From Floccifex porci (GTDB lineage: Bacteria > Bacillota_I > Bacilli_A > Erysipelotrichales > Erysipelotrichaceae): a stretch of 55,307 nucleotides of DNA. This document shows, one piece after another, positions 37,484 to 46,165 of the stretch; position 1 is the stretch's first letter, and each line of letters starts with the position of its first letter. The stretch is from the NCBI RefSeq assembly GCF_009696175.1, contig NZ_VUMM01000011.1, positions 1 through 55,307 of the forward strand. Reading direction: 5' to 3'. The translations under genes and the position numbers were made by a program. Under the pieces are notes generated by a model. The model saw only the letters and a list, made by a program, of their open reading frames with translations. It was not told the origin of the DNA and searched no databases.

Positions 37484-38572
37484 ATGAAAATAGAAGATGT
37501 ATTAAAAATACAGGATAAAATTATAGTGGATATAAGAGATTCTGTAGCTTATCAAAGAGATCATATTGAGGGTTCTCTTCATTTAAAAGAAAATGAATTA
37601 TTTTCTTTACCTAAAGATAAACCGGTATTTATTCTGGATTACACAGGGTATAAAAGTGAACGTCTTTCAAAAGAATTAAATCAGAATGGATATGAATCGT
37701 ATGCCATAGATAATGGATATTATGGTTACATAGATTCTATTCAATCTTTTGATTGTAAAGAAGTGGAAAGAAGTATCATTAAAAAATTCAGAAAAGAAAT
37801 ATGGCGAAAATTTACCAAAGCCATTACGGAATATCAACTGGTGAATGAAGGAGATAAAATTGCAGTCTGTATTTCTGGAGGAAAAGATTCCATTCTTTTA
37901 GCAAAGCTGTTTCAGGAATTAAAAAAACATGGACAGATACAATTTGATCTGGTCTTTCTTGTGATGAATCCAGGATACAATGAAATGAATTCACAATTGA
38001 TTGAAATCAATGCGAAACGTTTAAATATACCCATTCATATGTTTCATACCGATATATTTGAATATGTTTCTACACAAAATGGAGCCCCTTGTTACTTGTG
38101 TGCCAGAATGAGAAGAGGCCATTTATATAATGCTGCAAAAGAATTAGGATGTAATAAAATCGCTTTAGGTCATCATTATGATGATGTGATTGAAACGATT
38201 TTAATGAGCATGTTATATGGAGCACAGATTCAAACTATGATGCCTAAATTATATAGTGCAAATTTTAAAGGAATGGAGTTGATTCGTCCTTTATATTTAG
38301 TAAGAGAAGAATCCATTATTCATTGGATTGCATACAATCATGTACAATGTTTACGTTGTGCCTGTAAATTAACGGAAATGAGTGAAGAAATTGAAGGGGT
38401 TTCTAAGCGTAAAGAAATCAAACAATTGATTCAGAAACTGCATGAAGTCAATCCTTATGTAGAAGCCAATATTTTTAAATCGGTAGAAAATGTAAACTTA
38501 GATACAGTGATTGCGTACAAAAAAGAGGGAAAGAAAATTCACTTTTTAGATACATATCAGGAGGAATTATGA
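37484..38572 (+). CDS. ttcA: Rhodanese-like domain fused to TtcA-type tRNA thiolase
   Basis: A 362-residue fusion. Residues 1-85 fold like a rhodanese (VDIRDSVAYQRDHIEGSLHL, then ILDYTGYKSE and IDNGYYGY), but the position of the catalytic Cys of C-x-x-G-x-R is Asp52. From about residue 95 it is a PP-loop protein of the TtcA group: SGGKDS at 131-136, CYLCARMRRG, GHHYDD, and CLRCACK, giving Cys pairs for a [4Fe-4S] cluster. TtcA makes 2-thiocytidine at position 32 of tRNA. Stand-alone TtcA lacks the front domain. Overlaps the fRMsr gene by 4 nt. Confidence 0.85.
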   Translation: MKIEDVLKIQDKIIVDIRDSVAYQRDHIEGSLHLKENELFSLPKDKPVFILDYTGYKSERLSKELNQNGYESYAIDNGYYGYIDSIQSFDCKEVERSIIKKFRKEIWRKFTKAITEYQLVNEGDKIAVCISGGKDSILLAKLFQELKKHGQIQFDLVFLVMNPGYNEMNSQLIEINAKRLNIPIHMFHTDIFEYVSTQNGAPCYLCARMRRGHLYNAAKELGCNKIALGHHYDDVIETILMSMLYGAQIQTMMPKLYSANFKGMELIRPLYLVREESIIHWIAYNHVQCLRCACKLTEMSEEIEGVSKRKEIKQLIQKLHEVNPYVEANIFKSVENVNLDTVIAYKKEGKKIHFLDTYQEEL

Positions 38573-39015
38573 ATTTATTATCGAAACAATTGGAATGTTT
38601 AATTGAAGATGACAAATATGAAGTAACTATTTTATCCAATATGTCCAGTTTTATTTATCATTCATTAGAAGATGTTTCCTGGGCAGGGTTTTATTTATTT
38701 AAAGACAAACAATTGATTTTAGGACCTTTTCAGGGAAAGGTTGCCTGTACAGTTATTCCATTAGGAAAAGGAGTCTGTGGAACATCGGCTTTAAATCAGG
38801 AAACATTGGTAGTTGAAAATGTTCATGAATTTAAAGGACATATTGCCTGTGATAGTGCCAGCAATAGTGAAATTGTAGTTCCAATTACCATTCAGGATAC
38901 ATTATATGGTGTTTTAGATTTGGACAGTACTTCATTTGATCGATTTGAAAAAGATAAAGAATGTATTGTGGAAATGGTAAAAGTATTAGAAAAAAAATTA
39001 ACGGATTTATTATAA
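38569..39015 (+). CDS. msrC: Free methionine-(R)-sulfoxide reductase
   Basis: A 148-residue GAF-domain enzyme with the three family Cys: GKVACT, GKGVCGTSA and HIACDS, and the start WAGFYLFKDKQLILGPFQG. fRMsr (YebR) reduces free methionine-R-sulfoxide and so repairs oxidised methionine. GGAGGA precedes the ATG. It shares an operon with the TtcA fusion; both are thiol-linked functions. Stop codon lies next to a terminator. Confidence 0.88.
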   Translation: MNLLSKQLECLIEDDKYEVTILSNMSSFIYHSLEDVSWAGFYLFKDKQLILGPFQGKVACTVIPLGKGVCGTSALNQETLVVENVHEFKGHIACDSASNSEIVVPITIQDTLYGVLDLDSTSFDRFEKDKECIVEMVKVLEKKLTDLL

Positions 39016-39028
39016 ATCTGTTTTTTTT
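39002..39028 (+). terminator. Terminator after msrC
   Basis: Stem CGGATTT (39002-39008) with AAATCTG (39014-39020), one G-U pair, then eight T. Overlaps the msrC stop codon. Confidence 0.7.
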
Positions 39029-39047
39029 AAAATAAAGATAGAATAAA

Positions 39048-39078
39048 TTGACATTTCCCTTAGGGAATGGTTTATAAA
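39048..39078 (+). promoter_or_regulatory. MerR-type promoter with operator in spacer
   Basis: Consensus TTGACA (39048-39053) and TATAAA (39073-39078) are 19 bp apart instead of 17, and the spacer carries the dyad TTCCC-TTA-GGGAA (39055-39067). This is the layout of promoters remodelled by MerR-family activators. The regulated gene is the merR-like gene itself. Confidence 0.75.
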
Positions 39079-39096
39079 AGGAACAAAGGAGGTCTT

Positions 39097-39735
39097 ATGT
39101 TAATCAATGATGTAGAAAGTATTGTAGGTTTATCTAAAAAAAGCATTCGATATTATGAGGAAATGGGATTGATTGCTCCTGAAAGAAATTCAAATAATGG
39201 ATATCGTTTCTATAATGAAATGAATTTAAGACAATTAAAAATTATTAAATTTTTAAGAGAATTGGGAGTTCCTGTACAGGAATTAAAAAAAGTGATGAAA
39301 AATGAAATCAGTTTAAGAGAGTGTATAGAATCTCGTTTAATCAAAATTGCACAGGAAAGAAGAAATTATGAAAGAGTCACCTTACTTTGTCAAAAAATAC
39401 TGGATGCCAATGAATCTTTAGATACGATTGAAATAGATCAATACTTTCAAAGCATGAATGTTTTAAATAAAGAGGGGTTTACAATGAGAAAGAACGAACA
39501 GGAACATAAGAAACAGATAAATGGAGCCATTTTTTCAAGCATTGGATTTTGTGCCTTTTTTGGATTGTTGGCGAGTTTATTGATATTTGCTCAAACTCAG
39601 GAACCAATGCCCTGGATACTTTTTGTGTTTTTAGAATCCTTTTTTGTAGTTCCTATTTTAATCGTACCAAAAATATTAATCAATCGAATTAAAGAAATTA
39701 AGAAAGGAGAAATCGATGAAGCTAGTAAATATTGA
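39097..39735 (+). CDS. MerR-family regulator with C-terminal membrane helices
   Basis: A 212-residue protein. Residues 1-70 form a MerR winged helix (VGLSKKSIRYYEEMGLIAPERN, NGYRFYNE), followed by a dimerisation helix and then two hydrophobic helices (about residues 143-160 and 173-192), which is unusual for this family. AAAGGAGG precedes the ATG at 39097. Its promoter has a MerR-like long spacer and dyad, so it likely controls itself and the downstream YbjQ gene, which it overlaps by 20 nt. The signal is unknown; membrane placement suggests an envelope signal (inference). Confidence 0.83.
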   Translation: MLINDVESIVGLSKKSIRYYEEMGLIAPERNSNNGYRFYNEMNLRQLKIIKFLRELGVPVQELKKVMKNEISLRECIESRLIKIAQERRNYERVTLLCQKILDANESLDTIEIDQYFQSMNVLNKEGFTMRKNEQEHKKQINGAIFSSIGFCAFFGLLASLLIFAQTQEPMPWILFVFLESFFVVPILIVPKILINRIKEIKKGEIDEASKY

Positions 39736-40030
39736 TTATTTGCCTGGATATGAAATTGTTGAGGCACTTGGAATTGTAAAGGGACAAACGGTTCAATCGA
39801 AAAATATTGGAAAAGATATTGGAGCTGGATTTAAGACCATTGTAGGTGGAGAATTGGCTGGTTATACGGATATGTTAAAAGAAGCTCGCCAGATAGCGAC
39901 AAAACGAATGGTGGATGAAGCAGAATCTTTAGGAGCAGATGCAATCATTAATATTCGATATGGTTCTTCTTCTGTGATGTCTGGAGCAGCGGAAATTATA
40001 GCGTATGGAACCGCTGTAAAAATTAAATAG
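39716..40030 (+). CDS. YbjQ / UPF0145 family protein
   Basis: A 104-residue protein of the YbjQ family: LPGYEIVEALGIVKGQTVQSKN, then ADAIINIRYGSS and a terminal AYGTAVKI. The family forms a beta-rich pentamer and is sometimes called a heavy-metal-binding domain, but function is not established. Its ATG lies 20 nt inside the MerR gene, preceded by AAAGGAGA, so the two are coexpressed. Confidence 0.83.
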   Translation: MKLVNIDYLPGYEIVEALGIVKGQTVQSKNIGKDIGAGFKTIVGGELAGYTDMLKEARQIATKRMVDEAESLGADAIINIRYGSSSVMSGAAEIIAYGTAVKIK

Positions 40031-40037
40031 TCTTTAT

Positions 40038-40066
40038 TTGTTAATAAATTAACAAAGTGTTATACT
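40038..40066 (+). promoter_or_regulatory. Rex operator overlapping promoter of alcohol dehydrogenase
   Basis: TTGTTAA-TAAA-TTAACAA (40038-40055) is an exact match to the Rex consensus TTGTTAA-N4-TTAACAA. The promoter is TTGTTA (40038-40043), 17 bp, TATACT (40061-40066), so Rex would cover the -35 and spacer and block transcription at high NAD+/NADH, releasing it when NADH builds up. Confidence 0.88.
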
Positions 40067-40108
40067 GTTTATAGATAAATCATTACATTAAAAGGAGGAA
40101 ATAGTATA

Positions 40109-41326
40109 ATGCAGAGATTTACATTACCACGTGATTTATATCATGGTCCAGGAGCTTTGGAAGCTTTAAAAACATTAAAAGGAAACAAAGCTATTGTATG
40201 TGTTGGTGGTGGATCCATGAAACGAGGAGGGTTCTTACAAAAAGTTCAGGCTTATCTGGAAGAAGCAGGAATGGAAGTTAAATTGTTTGAAGGAATTGAA
40301 CCCGATCCATCTGTAACAACAGTTATGAAAGGAGCTCAGGTGATGCAGGAATTCCAGCCTGACTGGATTGTAGCCATCGGTGGAGGATCTCCTATTGATG
40401 CTGCAAAAGCAATGTGGATCAAATATGAATATCCTGAAACAACATTTGAACAGATGATCGTTCCATTTGGTTTACCTGAATTACGTCAGAAAGCAAAATT
40501 TGTTGCCATTCCTTCAACTTCAGGAACAGCTACAGAAGTTACAGCTTTCTCTGTTATTACCGATTATGACAAAGGAATCAAATATCCACTGGCTGATTTT
40601 AATATTACACCAGATATTGCCATCGTAGATCCATCTTTGGCTGAAACAATGCCAGTAAAATTAGTAGCTCATACAGGTATGGATGCGATGACACATGCTA
40701 TTGAAGCTTACGTTTCAACTTGTCATTGTGATTATACAGATGCTCTTGCGATTCATGCCATTGAAATGATTCAGGAAAATCTTGTGAAGTCTTATAATGG
40801 AGATATGGAAGCTCGTGCTTCTATGCATAATGCACAATGTCTGGCAGGTCAGGCGTTCTCAAATGCATTATTAGGAATTGTTCACTCTATGGCTCATAAA
40901 ACAGGAGCTGTATTTGCCGATCAGGGTGCGCATATCATTCATGGGGCTGCCAATGCGATGTATCTTCCTAAAGTAATTCAATACAATGCGAAAAATGAAG
41001 AAGCGAAAAAACGTTATGCTGTTATTGCCGACTATATGCATTTAGAAGGTAATACAGAAGATGAAAAAGTAAATAGTCTTGTAGCTTATTTAAGAAAGAT
41101 GAATGACGATCTGAATATTCCTCAATCCATTAATCATTATGGAGCCAATGGATTACCTGCAGAAAATGGATTTGTATCTGAAGAAGTATTCTTAGAAAGA
41201 TTGGATTCCATTGCGGCAAATGCCATTTTAGATGCTTGTACAGGATCCAATCCACGTCAGCCAAATCAGGAAGAAATGGTTAAATTATTAAAAGCTGTTT
41301 ACTATGATTTAGATGTAGATTTCTAA
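40109..41326 (+). CDS. Iron-containing alcohol dehydrogenase under Rex control
   Basis: A 405-residue group III dehydrogenase: YHGPGAL at the start, cofactor motif AIGGGSPIDAAKAM, PSTSGTATEVTAFSVI, and metal ligands in GMDAMTHAIEAY and GIVHSMAHKTGAVFADQGAHIIHG. It resembles AdhE-like C-terminal alcohol dehydrogenase domains and NAD-dependent ethanol/butanol dehydrogenases. The perfect Rex box on its promoter marks it as an NADH-disposal enzyme in fermentation. AAAGGAGGAA precedes the ATG. Confidence 0.9.
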   Translation: MQRFTLPRDLYHGPGALEALKTLKGNKAIVCVGGGSMKRGGFLQKVQAYLEEAGMEVKLFEGIEPDPSVTTVMKGAQVMQEFQPDWIVAIGGGSPIDAAKAMWIKYEYPETTFEQMIVPFGLPELRQKAKFVAIPSTSGTATEVTAFSVITDYDKGIKYPLADFNITPDIAIVDPSLAETMPVKLVAHTGMDAMTHAIEAYVSTCHCDYTDALAIHAIEMIQENLVKSYNGDMEARASMHNAQCLAGQAFSNALLGIVHSMAHKTGAVFADQGAHIIHGAANAMYLPKVIQYNAKNEEAKKRYAVIADYMHLEGNTEDEKVNSLVAYLRKMNDDLNIPQSINHYGANGLPAENGFVSEEVFLERLDSIAANAILDACTGSNPRQPNQEEMVKLLKAVYYDLDVDF

Positions 41327-41331
41327 AAGAT

Positions 41332-41366
41332 AAAAAAATCGTTGATTTTAATCAACGATTTTTTTT
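41332..41366 (+). terminator. Terminator after Rex-controlled alcohol dehydrogenase
   Basis: Stem ATCGTTGAT (41338-41346) with ATCAACGAT (41351-41359), loop TTTA, flanked by A-run and T-run, so it may act in both directions. Confidence 0.85.
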
Positions 41367-41412
41367 GTTCAAATTTCTTTCCTTTTTTAAAAATATGCGA
41401 TAAAAATTAAAT

Positions 41413-43638
41413 ATGAAAACCAATATTAAAACAGGATTGATTCATATTGAAAATCATAAAAAGAATCAGACTGAATATAAAGTATCAAAAAGTTATAAAG
41501 AAATCTTATTTCAGCATTTATTTACTTTATTTAATGGAATCAATTTATTTTTAGCCATTATTGTATTCTTTACCGGATCACAAAGAAATATGTTGTTCAT
41601 GGGGACGGTCACTTTAAATACGATCATTGGGTTAGTACAGGAGATTCGTTCAAAACATAAACTGGATCAGTTATCTATATTAAATCAGACTAAAATACAA
41701 GTATTAAGAAATTCAAAAATTCAATGGATCGGTTTAGAAGATATTGTGGTTGATGACATTCTAATTTTAAAAACAGGGATTCAAATTCCTTGTGATGGAA
41801 TTGTTGTAGAAGGAAATATTGAATGCGATGAATCCATTTTAACAGGAGAAAGTATTTCAATTTTAAAAAATGTAAAGGATTCTGTTTATGCAGGAAGCAT
41901 TGTGACTTCTGGAATGGCCAAGATGCAGGTTTTAAAAGTTGCAGAGGATATGTATGTTTTTTCAATTATTAAAGATGCCAAACGTTATAAACGATATCCA
42001 TCGCAATTAAGAGATTCCTTAAATTTTATCATAAAGTGGTGTACTTACATTTTATGTCCATTAGGAACGATATTATTTGTGGTTCAATATAATTTATTTG
42101 GATATACACAGGCGGTTTTATCTACAGTTGCTGCAGTTGTAGGAATGATTCCAGAAGGACTGGTATTTTTGACCAGTGTAGCTTTATCCATAGGGGCACA
42201 GAAAATGGCGAGAGCGAATGTACTGGTACAGGAATTGTATTGTTTAGAAACGTTGGCTCGTGTAGATACTTTATGTTTAGATAAAACAGGAACGCTCACA
42301 AAAGGAAATTTAAAAGTAATTAAAATCGATTCACAGATGGATGTGATTCCTATTTTACAGGATATGATGTATGCTCTTCCGGATGACAATGCCACAGCTA
42401 AAGCAATTCGAGAATATGTGGGAGATAATCATTTTAAAGAAGCTATTCAAGTTCTTCCTTTTTCAAGTGAAAGAAAATACAGTCAGGTTATTTTTTCAGA
42501 TGGGGATTATAAATTAGGGGCTTATGAGTTCATTGTGAATGAAATCGATGAAACGGTAAAAGACAAAATTTTTTCTTATACATCAAAAGGATATCGAGTT
42601 CTAGTTCTCTATTCTAATGAAGTTTTAGCTTATATCTGTATACAGGATGAATTAAAAGAAGATGTAAAAGAAATTCTATCCTATTTTAAAGAACAGGGAG
42701 TAATGATTAAAGTTATTTCTGGGGATGACACAAATACAGTACGATCCATTTGTGAACAAGCCAATTTAAATGGACTCTCTTTTGATATGAGACAATCAAA
42801 GAATATTCCAAATGAAATCAGTCAATATTCATTTTTTGGAAGAGTTGCTCCCAAACAGAAAAAAGAAATGATTGCTTCCTTAAAACAACAAGGTCACATA
42901 GTGGCAATGATTGGAGATGGAGTTAATGACATTATGGCTTTAAAAGAAGCCGATTGTTCGATTTCTATGGGATCTGGAAGTGAAGCCTGTAAAAATATAG
43001 CTTCTTTAATTTTATTAAATAATCAGTTTTCTTCTTTACCGGAATTATTAAAACAGGGAAGATGTGTTATCAATAACATTCAAAAAAGTGCTTCTTTATT
43101 TTTAGTTAAAAATATATTTTCTATGGGACTGGCCATACTTGCTTTATTGATTATTAAGGAGTATCCATTTAAACCTATACAATTGACATTGATTTCTGCT
43201 TTATCTACAGGAATTCCAAGCTTTGTATTAACTTTAGAACCCAATGAAAATCGTATAGAAGGAAACCTTTTAAAGAATGTTGTATCAAAAGCGATACCAG
43301 GTGCATTTTGTGTAATTTTAAGTGTTTTAGGATGTTTTTTCTATCGTCAATTTATAGAGATGACAAATGAACAATATTCAACAATCTGTACCATATTAGC
43401 TGGATGTAATGCTTTATTTGTTTTAAAAGGAGTCTGTAAACCATTCACGAAAATAAGACAGTTGTTGATAGGTTCTATGAGCGTATGTTTTCTATTTTCA
43501 ATCCTTTTTTTCCCTTCATTTTTTTATCTAGTTCCTTTACAATGGAATCATATACTTTATATACTTATAAGTGTATGTTTAATGCCGGCGGTATTAAAAA
43601 TTTTATCAAATATATGTAGTCGAATCGCTGGTTTTTAA
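41413..43638 (+). CDS. Cation-transporting P-type ATPase (CtpE-like)
   Basis: A 741-residue P-type ATPase: actuator motif ILTGES, phosphorylation site DKTGTLTKG, hinge GDGVNDIMALKEAD, and a membrane segment with GMIPEGLVFLTS, the PEGL signature of the P2/CtpE-like group that moves Ca2+ or Mg2+ in relatives. About ten membrane helices; no N-terminal metal-binding domain. The start lacks a clear ribosome site and no well-placed promoter box was found, so the start context is uncertain. The next gene follows after 16 nt. Confidence 0.87.
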   Translation: MKTNIKTGLIHIENHKKNQTEYKVSKSYKEILFQHLFTLFNGINLFLAIIVFFTGSQRNMLFMGTVTLNTIIGLVQEIRSKHKLDQLSILNQTKIQVLRNSKIQWIGLEDIVVDDILILKTGIQIPCDGIVVEGNIECDESILTGESISILKNVKDSVYAGSIVTSGMAKMQVLKVAEDMYVFSIIKDAKRYKRYPSQLRDSLNFIIKWCTYILCPLGTILFVVQYNLFGYTQAVLSTVAAVVGMIPEGLVFLTSVALSIGAQKMARANVLVQELYCLETLARVDTLCLDKTGTLTKGNLKVIKIDSQMDVIPILQDMMYALPDDNATAKAIREYVGDNHFKEAIQVLPFSSERKYSQVIFSDGDYKLGAYEFIVNEIDETVKDKIFSYTSKGYRVLVLYSNEVLAYICIQDELKEDVKEILSYFKEQGVMIKVISGDDTNTVRSICEQANLNGLSFDMRQSKNIPNEISQYSFFGRVAPKQKKEMIASLKQQGHIVAMIGDGVNDIMALKEADCSISMGSGSEACKNIASLILLNNQFSSLPELLKQGRCVINNIQKSASLFLVKNIFSMGLAILALLIIKEYPFKPIQLTLISALSTGIPSFVLTLEPNENRIEGNLLKNVVSKAIPGAFCVILSVLGCFFYRQFIEMTNEQYSTICTILAGCNALFVLKGVCKPFTKIRQLLIGSMSVCFLFSILFFPSFFYLVPLQWNHILYILISVCLMPAVLKILSNICSRIAGF

Positions 43639-43654
43639 TAGAAAGGATCATAGA

Positions 43655-44200
43655 ATGAATCAGAATGATATTATTTATGAATTTGAAGAAGGAATAGTTG
43701 TTAAAGATGAATGTGAATGTAAAAAAGGATGCATAAGATATTCAGATTGTACTTTTTTACCGGTTGAAAAAATAAGACATCCTGAAAAACTGATTTCTTA
43801 TCAGAGGTGCTGGGAAGTTATCAATGAACTCAGATATGGAACGTTATGTATAAATACCGACACATATCCACATGCAGTTGGAATGAATCATATTGTATTG
43901 GATGGACATATTTATTTTCACTGTGCGCAGAAAGGATATAAATTGAAAGGATTAGATCATAAAGTAAACTATAATCTGATTCAGGATCTGGGAATCAATA
44001 CAGAAATTGGAACACATAATCATAGAAGTGTTTCGGTGTATGGAATTTTAAAGGAAGTAAAGGATCTATCTATAAAGAAAGATGTATTGTTGAAACTGAT
44101 AGAAGGGACAAAACATCCTTATCATGATCGTATGTTACAGACAACGAAAATACTGGAAATTGAAATCGATTTTATTCAAGGAAAAGAACACATTTATTAG
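43655..44200 (+). CDS. Pyridoxamine 5'-phosphate oxidase-like FMN protein
   Basis: A 181-residue split-barrel flavoprotein of the NimA/PNPOx-like group: RCWEVINELRYGTLCINTDTYP, then HIVLDGHIYFHCAQKGYKL and a HNHRSVSVYG segment. Members bind FMN or heme-like cofactors and some reduce nitroimidazoles. There is an N-terminal extension of about 45 residues with three Cys (DECECKKGC) that could hold a metal. Ribosome site AAAGGA before the ATG. Probably cotranscribed with the P-type ATPase. Confidence 0.78.
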   Translation: MNQNDIIYEFEEGIVVKDECECKKGCIRYSDCTFLPVEKIRHPEKLISYQRCWEVINELRYGTLCINTDTYPHAVGMNHIVLDGHIYFHCAQKGYKLKGLDHKVNYNLIQDLGINTEIGTHNHRSVSVYGILKEVKDLSIKKDVLLKLIEGTKHPYHDRMLQTTKILEIEIDFIQGKEHIY

Positions 44201-44261
44201 TAAATTTATTTTTGTTGGAGTAAAATAAAATTAACAAGTCATAAAGGAGGAATTATAAAAT

Positions 44262-45410
44262 ATGGCAAATCGTTTTATCTTGAATGAAACATCCTATCAT
44301 GGAAAAGGTGCAATTAAAGAAATCCCAAATGAAATAAAGGCAAGAGGATTTAAAAAAGCCTTTGTTGCATCCGATCCAGATCTGATTAAGTTTGGAGTGA
44401 CTAAAAAAGTAACGGATTTATTAGATGAAGCTGGAATTGAATATGTAATTTACAGCAACATTCAGCCAAATCCAACAATTGAAAACGTTCAGACAGGGGT
44501 AAAAGCTTATGCAGAAGCTGGAGCAGATGTAATTGTTGCCATTGGTGGTGGATCTAGTATGGATACTTCAAAAGCAATTGGTATCATTAATACAAACCCA
44601 GAATTTGCAGATGTTCGTTCATTGGAAGGAGCTTCTGAAACTACTAAACCTTGTACACCTATTTTAGCTGTACCTACAACAGCTGGAACAGCTGCTGAAG
44701 TTACAATTAACTACGTTATTACAGATCCAGAAAACAAACGTAAATTCGTTTGCTGTGATCCTCATGATATCCCAGTGGTTGCATTCGTTGACCCAGATAT
44801 GATGTCAAGTATGCCAGCAGGATTAACTGCAGCAACAGGTATGGATGCTTTAACACATGCCATTGAAGGTTATATTACAGCAGGTGCATGGGAATTAAGT
44901 GATATGTTCCATATTAAAGCCATTCAGCTGATCGCAAAAAATTTACGTGCTGCTGTTAAAAACGATCCAGTGGGTCGTGAACAGATGGCTCTGGCTCAAT
45001 ACATTGCGGGTATGGGATTCTCAAATGTAGGTTTAGGTGTTGACCATGCAATGGCTCATACATTATCAGCTTATTATGGAATGCCTCATGGTAAAGCTTG
45101 TGCGACTTTACTTCCAACTGTAATGGCATACAATGCAGATGCAACTGGAGAAAAATATCGTGATATCGCAGCTGCTTTTGATGTAGAAGGTGCTTATACA
45201 AAACCATTGGAAGAAGTACGTGAATTAGCGGTTGCAGCAGTTAAACAATTAGGAGAAGATGTAGGAATCCAGATGTCTTTAAAAGGAGTCGTTCCTATGG
45301 AAGATATCGATGCTTTAAGTGCAGATGCAGCTAAAGATGCATGTGCTCCTGGAAATCCTAAACCAGCTTCAATTGAAGACATCAAAGCAATGTTCTTATC
45401 ATTAATGTAA
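44262..45410 (+). CDS. fucO: Lactaldehyde reductase / 1,2-propanediol oxidoreductase (FucO)
   Basis: A 382-residue Fe-dependent dehydrogenase with exactly the length of E. coli FucO and long stretches of similar sequence: ANRFILNETSYHGKGA at the start, NPEFADVRSLEGAS, TTAGTAAEVTINYVIT, GMDALTHAIEGYIT. Ligands Asp, His, His and His are all present (DALTH; HAMAH; MPHGKA). FucO reduces lactaldehyde to 1,2-propanediol. No fucose or rhamnose genes are nearby, so the aldehyde could also come from methylglyoxal. A half Rex site only (TTAACAA) lies upstream. AAAGGAGGAA precedes the ATG. Confidence 0.88.
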   Translation: MANRFILNETSYHGKGAIKEIPNEIKARGFKKAFVASDPDLIKFGVTKKVTDLLDEAGIEYVIYSNIQPNPTIENVQTGVKAYAEAGADVIVAIGGGSSMDTSKAIGIINTNPEFADVRSLEGASETTKPCTPILAVPTTAGTAAEVTINYVITDPENKRKFVCCDPHDIPVVAFVDPDMMSSMPAGLTAATGMDALTHAIEGYITAGAWELSDMFHIKAIQLIAKNLRAAVKNDPVGREQMALAQYIAGMGFSNVGLGVDHAMAHTLSAYYGMPHGKACATLLPTVMAYNADATGEKYRDIAAAFDVEGAYTKPLEEVRELAVAAVKQLGEDVGIQMSLKGVVPMEDIDALSADAAKDACAPGNPKPASIEDIKAMFLSLM

Positions 45411-45434
45411 AAAAAAGCCTTCGGGCTTTTTTTT
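45409..45434. terminator. UUCG-loop bidirectional terminator
   Basis: AAAAAAGCC, loop TTCG, GGCTTTTTTTT: a stable C(UUCG)G hairpin with A-run and T-run. It closes fucO and the convergent FNT gene. Confidence 0.9.
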
Positions 45435-45449
45435 GAATCATCATTTGCT

Positions 45450-46049
45450 TTAGCTGTTTATTTTTTTAGATAATGGAATGAATATAGCTCCTATGCCATT
45501 TCCTAAGGTAATGATGAGTATATCTATAAAAGAAGTGAGTGACCATGCATTGGCCATTGAAAAATAAAACATATCCGCAATACAGTGTTCAAATCCACAT
45601 AAAATAAAGACGGCGACACAAATAAATAATAAGATTGGATTTTGACATTTCTTATAGCCGTCTACGGCAATAAACATCAGTAAACCACAGAAAATTGCCA
45701 GGATAAATAAACTGATGAAAGTATCATTCATTTTGATTTCACAAATTGTTTTTGCGGTATCTGAAATGGATAAGCGAGTAAACGAAATCAGAAAAGCACA
45801 TAACCATGTTCCAGCCAGATTTCCAGCCCAGATCAAAAATAAATCCAGACAATAAGATAGTTTCTGTTCGATCACATAGCCAATTTTTCCAGTAAACAGG
45901 TTTAATCCATGCACACAGATCGCATATAAACCAACCGCAAAAAATAAAGCACCGATGACTTTATTATCTAAAGATAAATAAATGGTTCCACCAATTCCAA
46001 TGGCAATACCGGCTAAAACGGCTAAATAAAATGTTTTAAAATGTTTCAT
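45450..46049 (-). CDS. Formate/nitrite transporter (FNT) family channel
   Basis: A 199-residue membrane protein with about six hydrophobic helices. GKIGYVIEQK follows the second helix, LIWAGNLAGTW matches the FNT core, and CGFEHCIADMFYF corresponds to the family motif GFEHSIANMY with the central His. It is shorter than FocA (about 285), as in many small Firmicute members. It should pass formate or a related small anion. The mRNA leader is a ZTP riboswitch (46159-46067), which ties the channel to one-carbon (formyl-folate) status and favours formate as the substrate. AAAGGTTG precedes the ATG. Confidence 0.87.
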   Translation of the reverse strand: MKHFKTFYLAVLAGIAIGIGGTIYLSLDNKVIGALFFAVGLYAICVHGLNLFTGKIGYVIEQKLSYCLDLFLIWAGNLAGTWLCAFLISFTRLSISDTAKTICEIKMNDTFISLFILAIFCGLLMFIAVDGYKKCQNPILLFICVAVFILCGFEHCIADMFYFSMANAWSLTSFIDILIITLGNGIGAIFIPLSKKINS

Positions 46050-46066
46050 AACAACCTTTCTAGTCC

Positions 46067-46159
46067 ATAAAAAAAGCTGGACAAATACATTGCCCAGACG
46101 GTCGGCTCATTTAAAATCATACTTCATGTAGTTAATTCTACTTCCGTCAGTCGTATGAT
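46067..46159 (-). ncRNA. ZTP (pfl motif) riboswitch with terminator
   Basis: Read on the minus strand, P1 is ATCATAC (46159-46153) with GTATGAT (46122-46116), the conserved GACTGACGGAA lies between P1 and a GTAG/CTAC hairpin, and the 3' domain reads GCCGACCGTCTGGGC (about 46106-46092), the hallmark of ZTP aptamers. The terminator stem CTGGGCAA / TTGTCCAG (46097-46077) shares bases with the 3' domain, followed by CTTTTTTT. ZTP binding should hold the aptamer and allow transcription of the FNT gene. The predicted start point coincides with the first base of P1. Confidence 0.92.
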
Positions 46160-46165
46160 GGTTCA

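Noticed and set aside
41395-41413. Leaderless promoter for the P-type ATPase
   Set aside because: Only TAAAAA-like sequence near the right distance and no -35; not good enough to add to the leaderless set.
44200-44262. Rex-like site upstream of fucO
   Set aside because: Only the half-site TTAACAA is present; the TTGTT on the left is far too distant for the 18-bp consensus.
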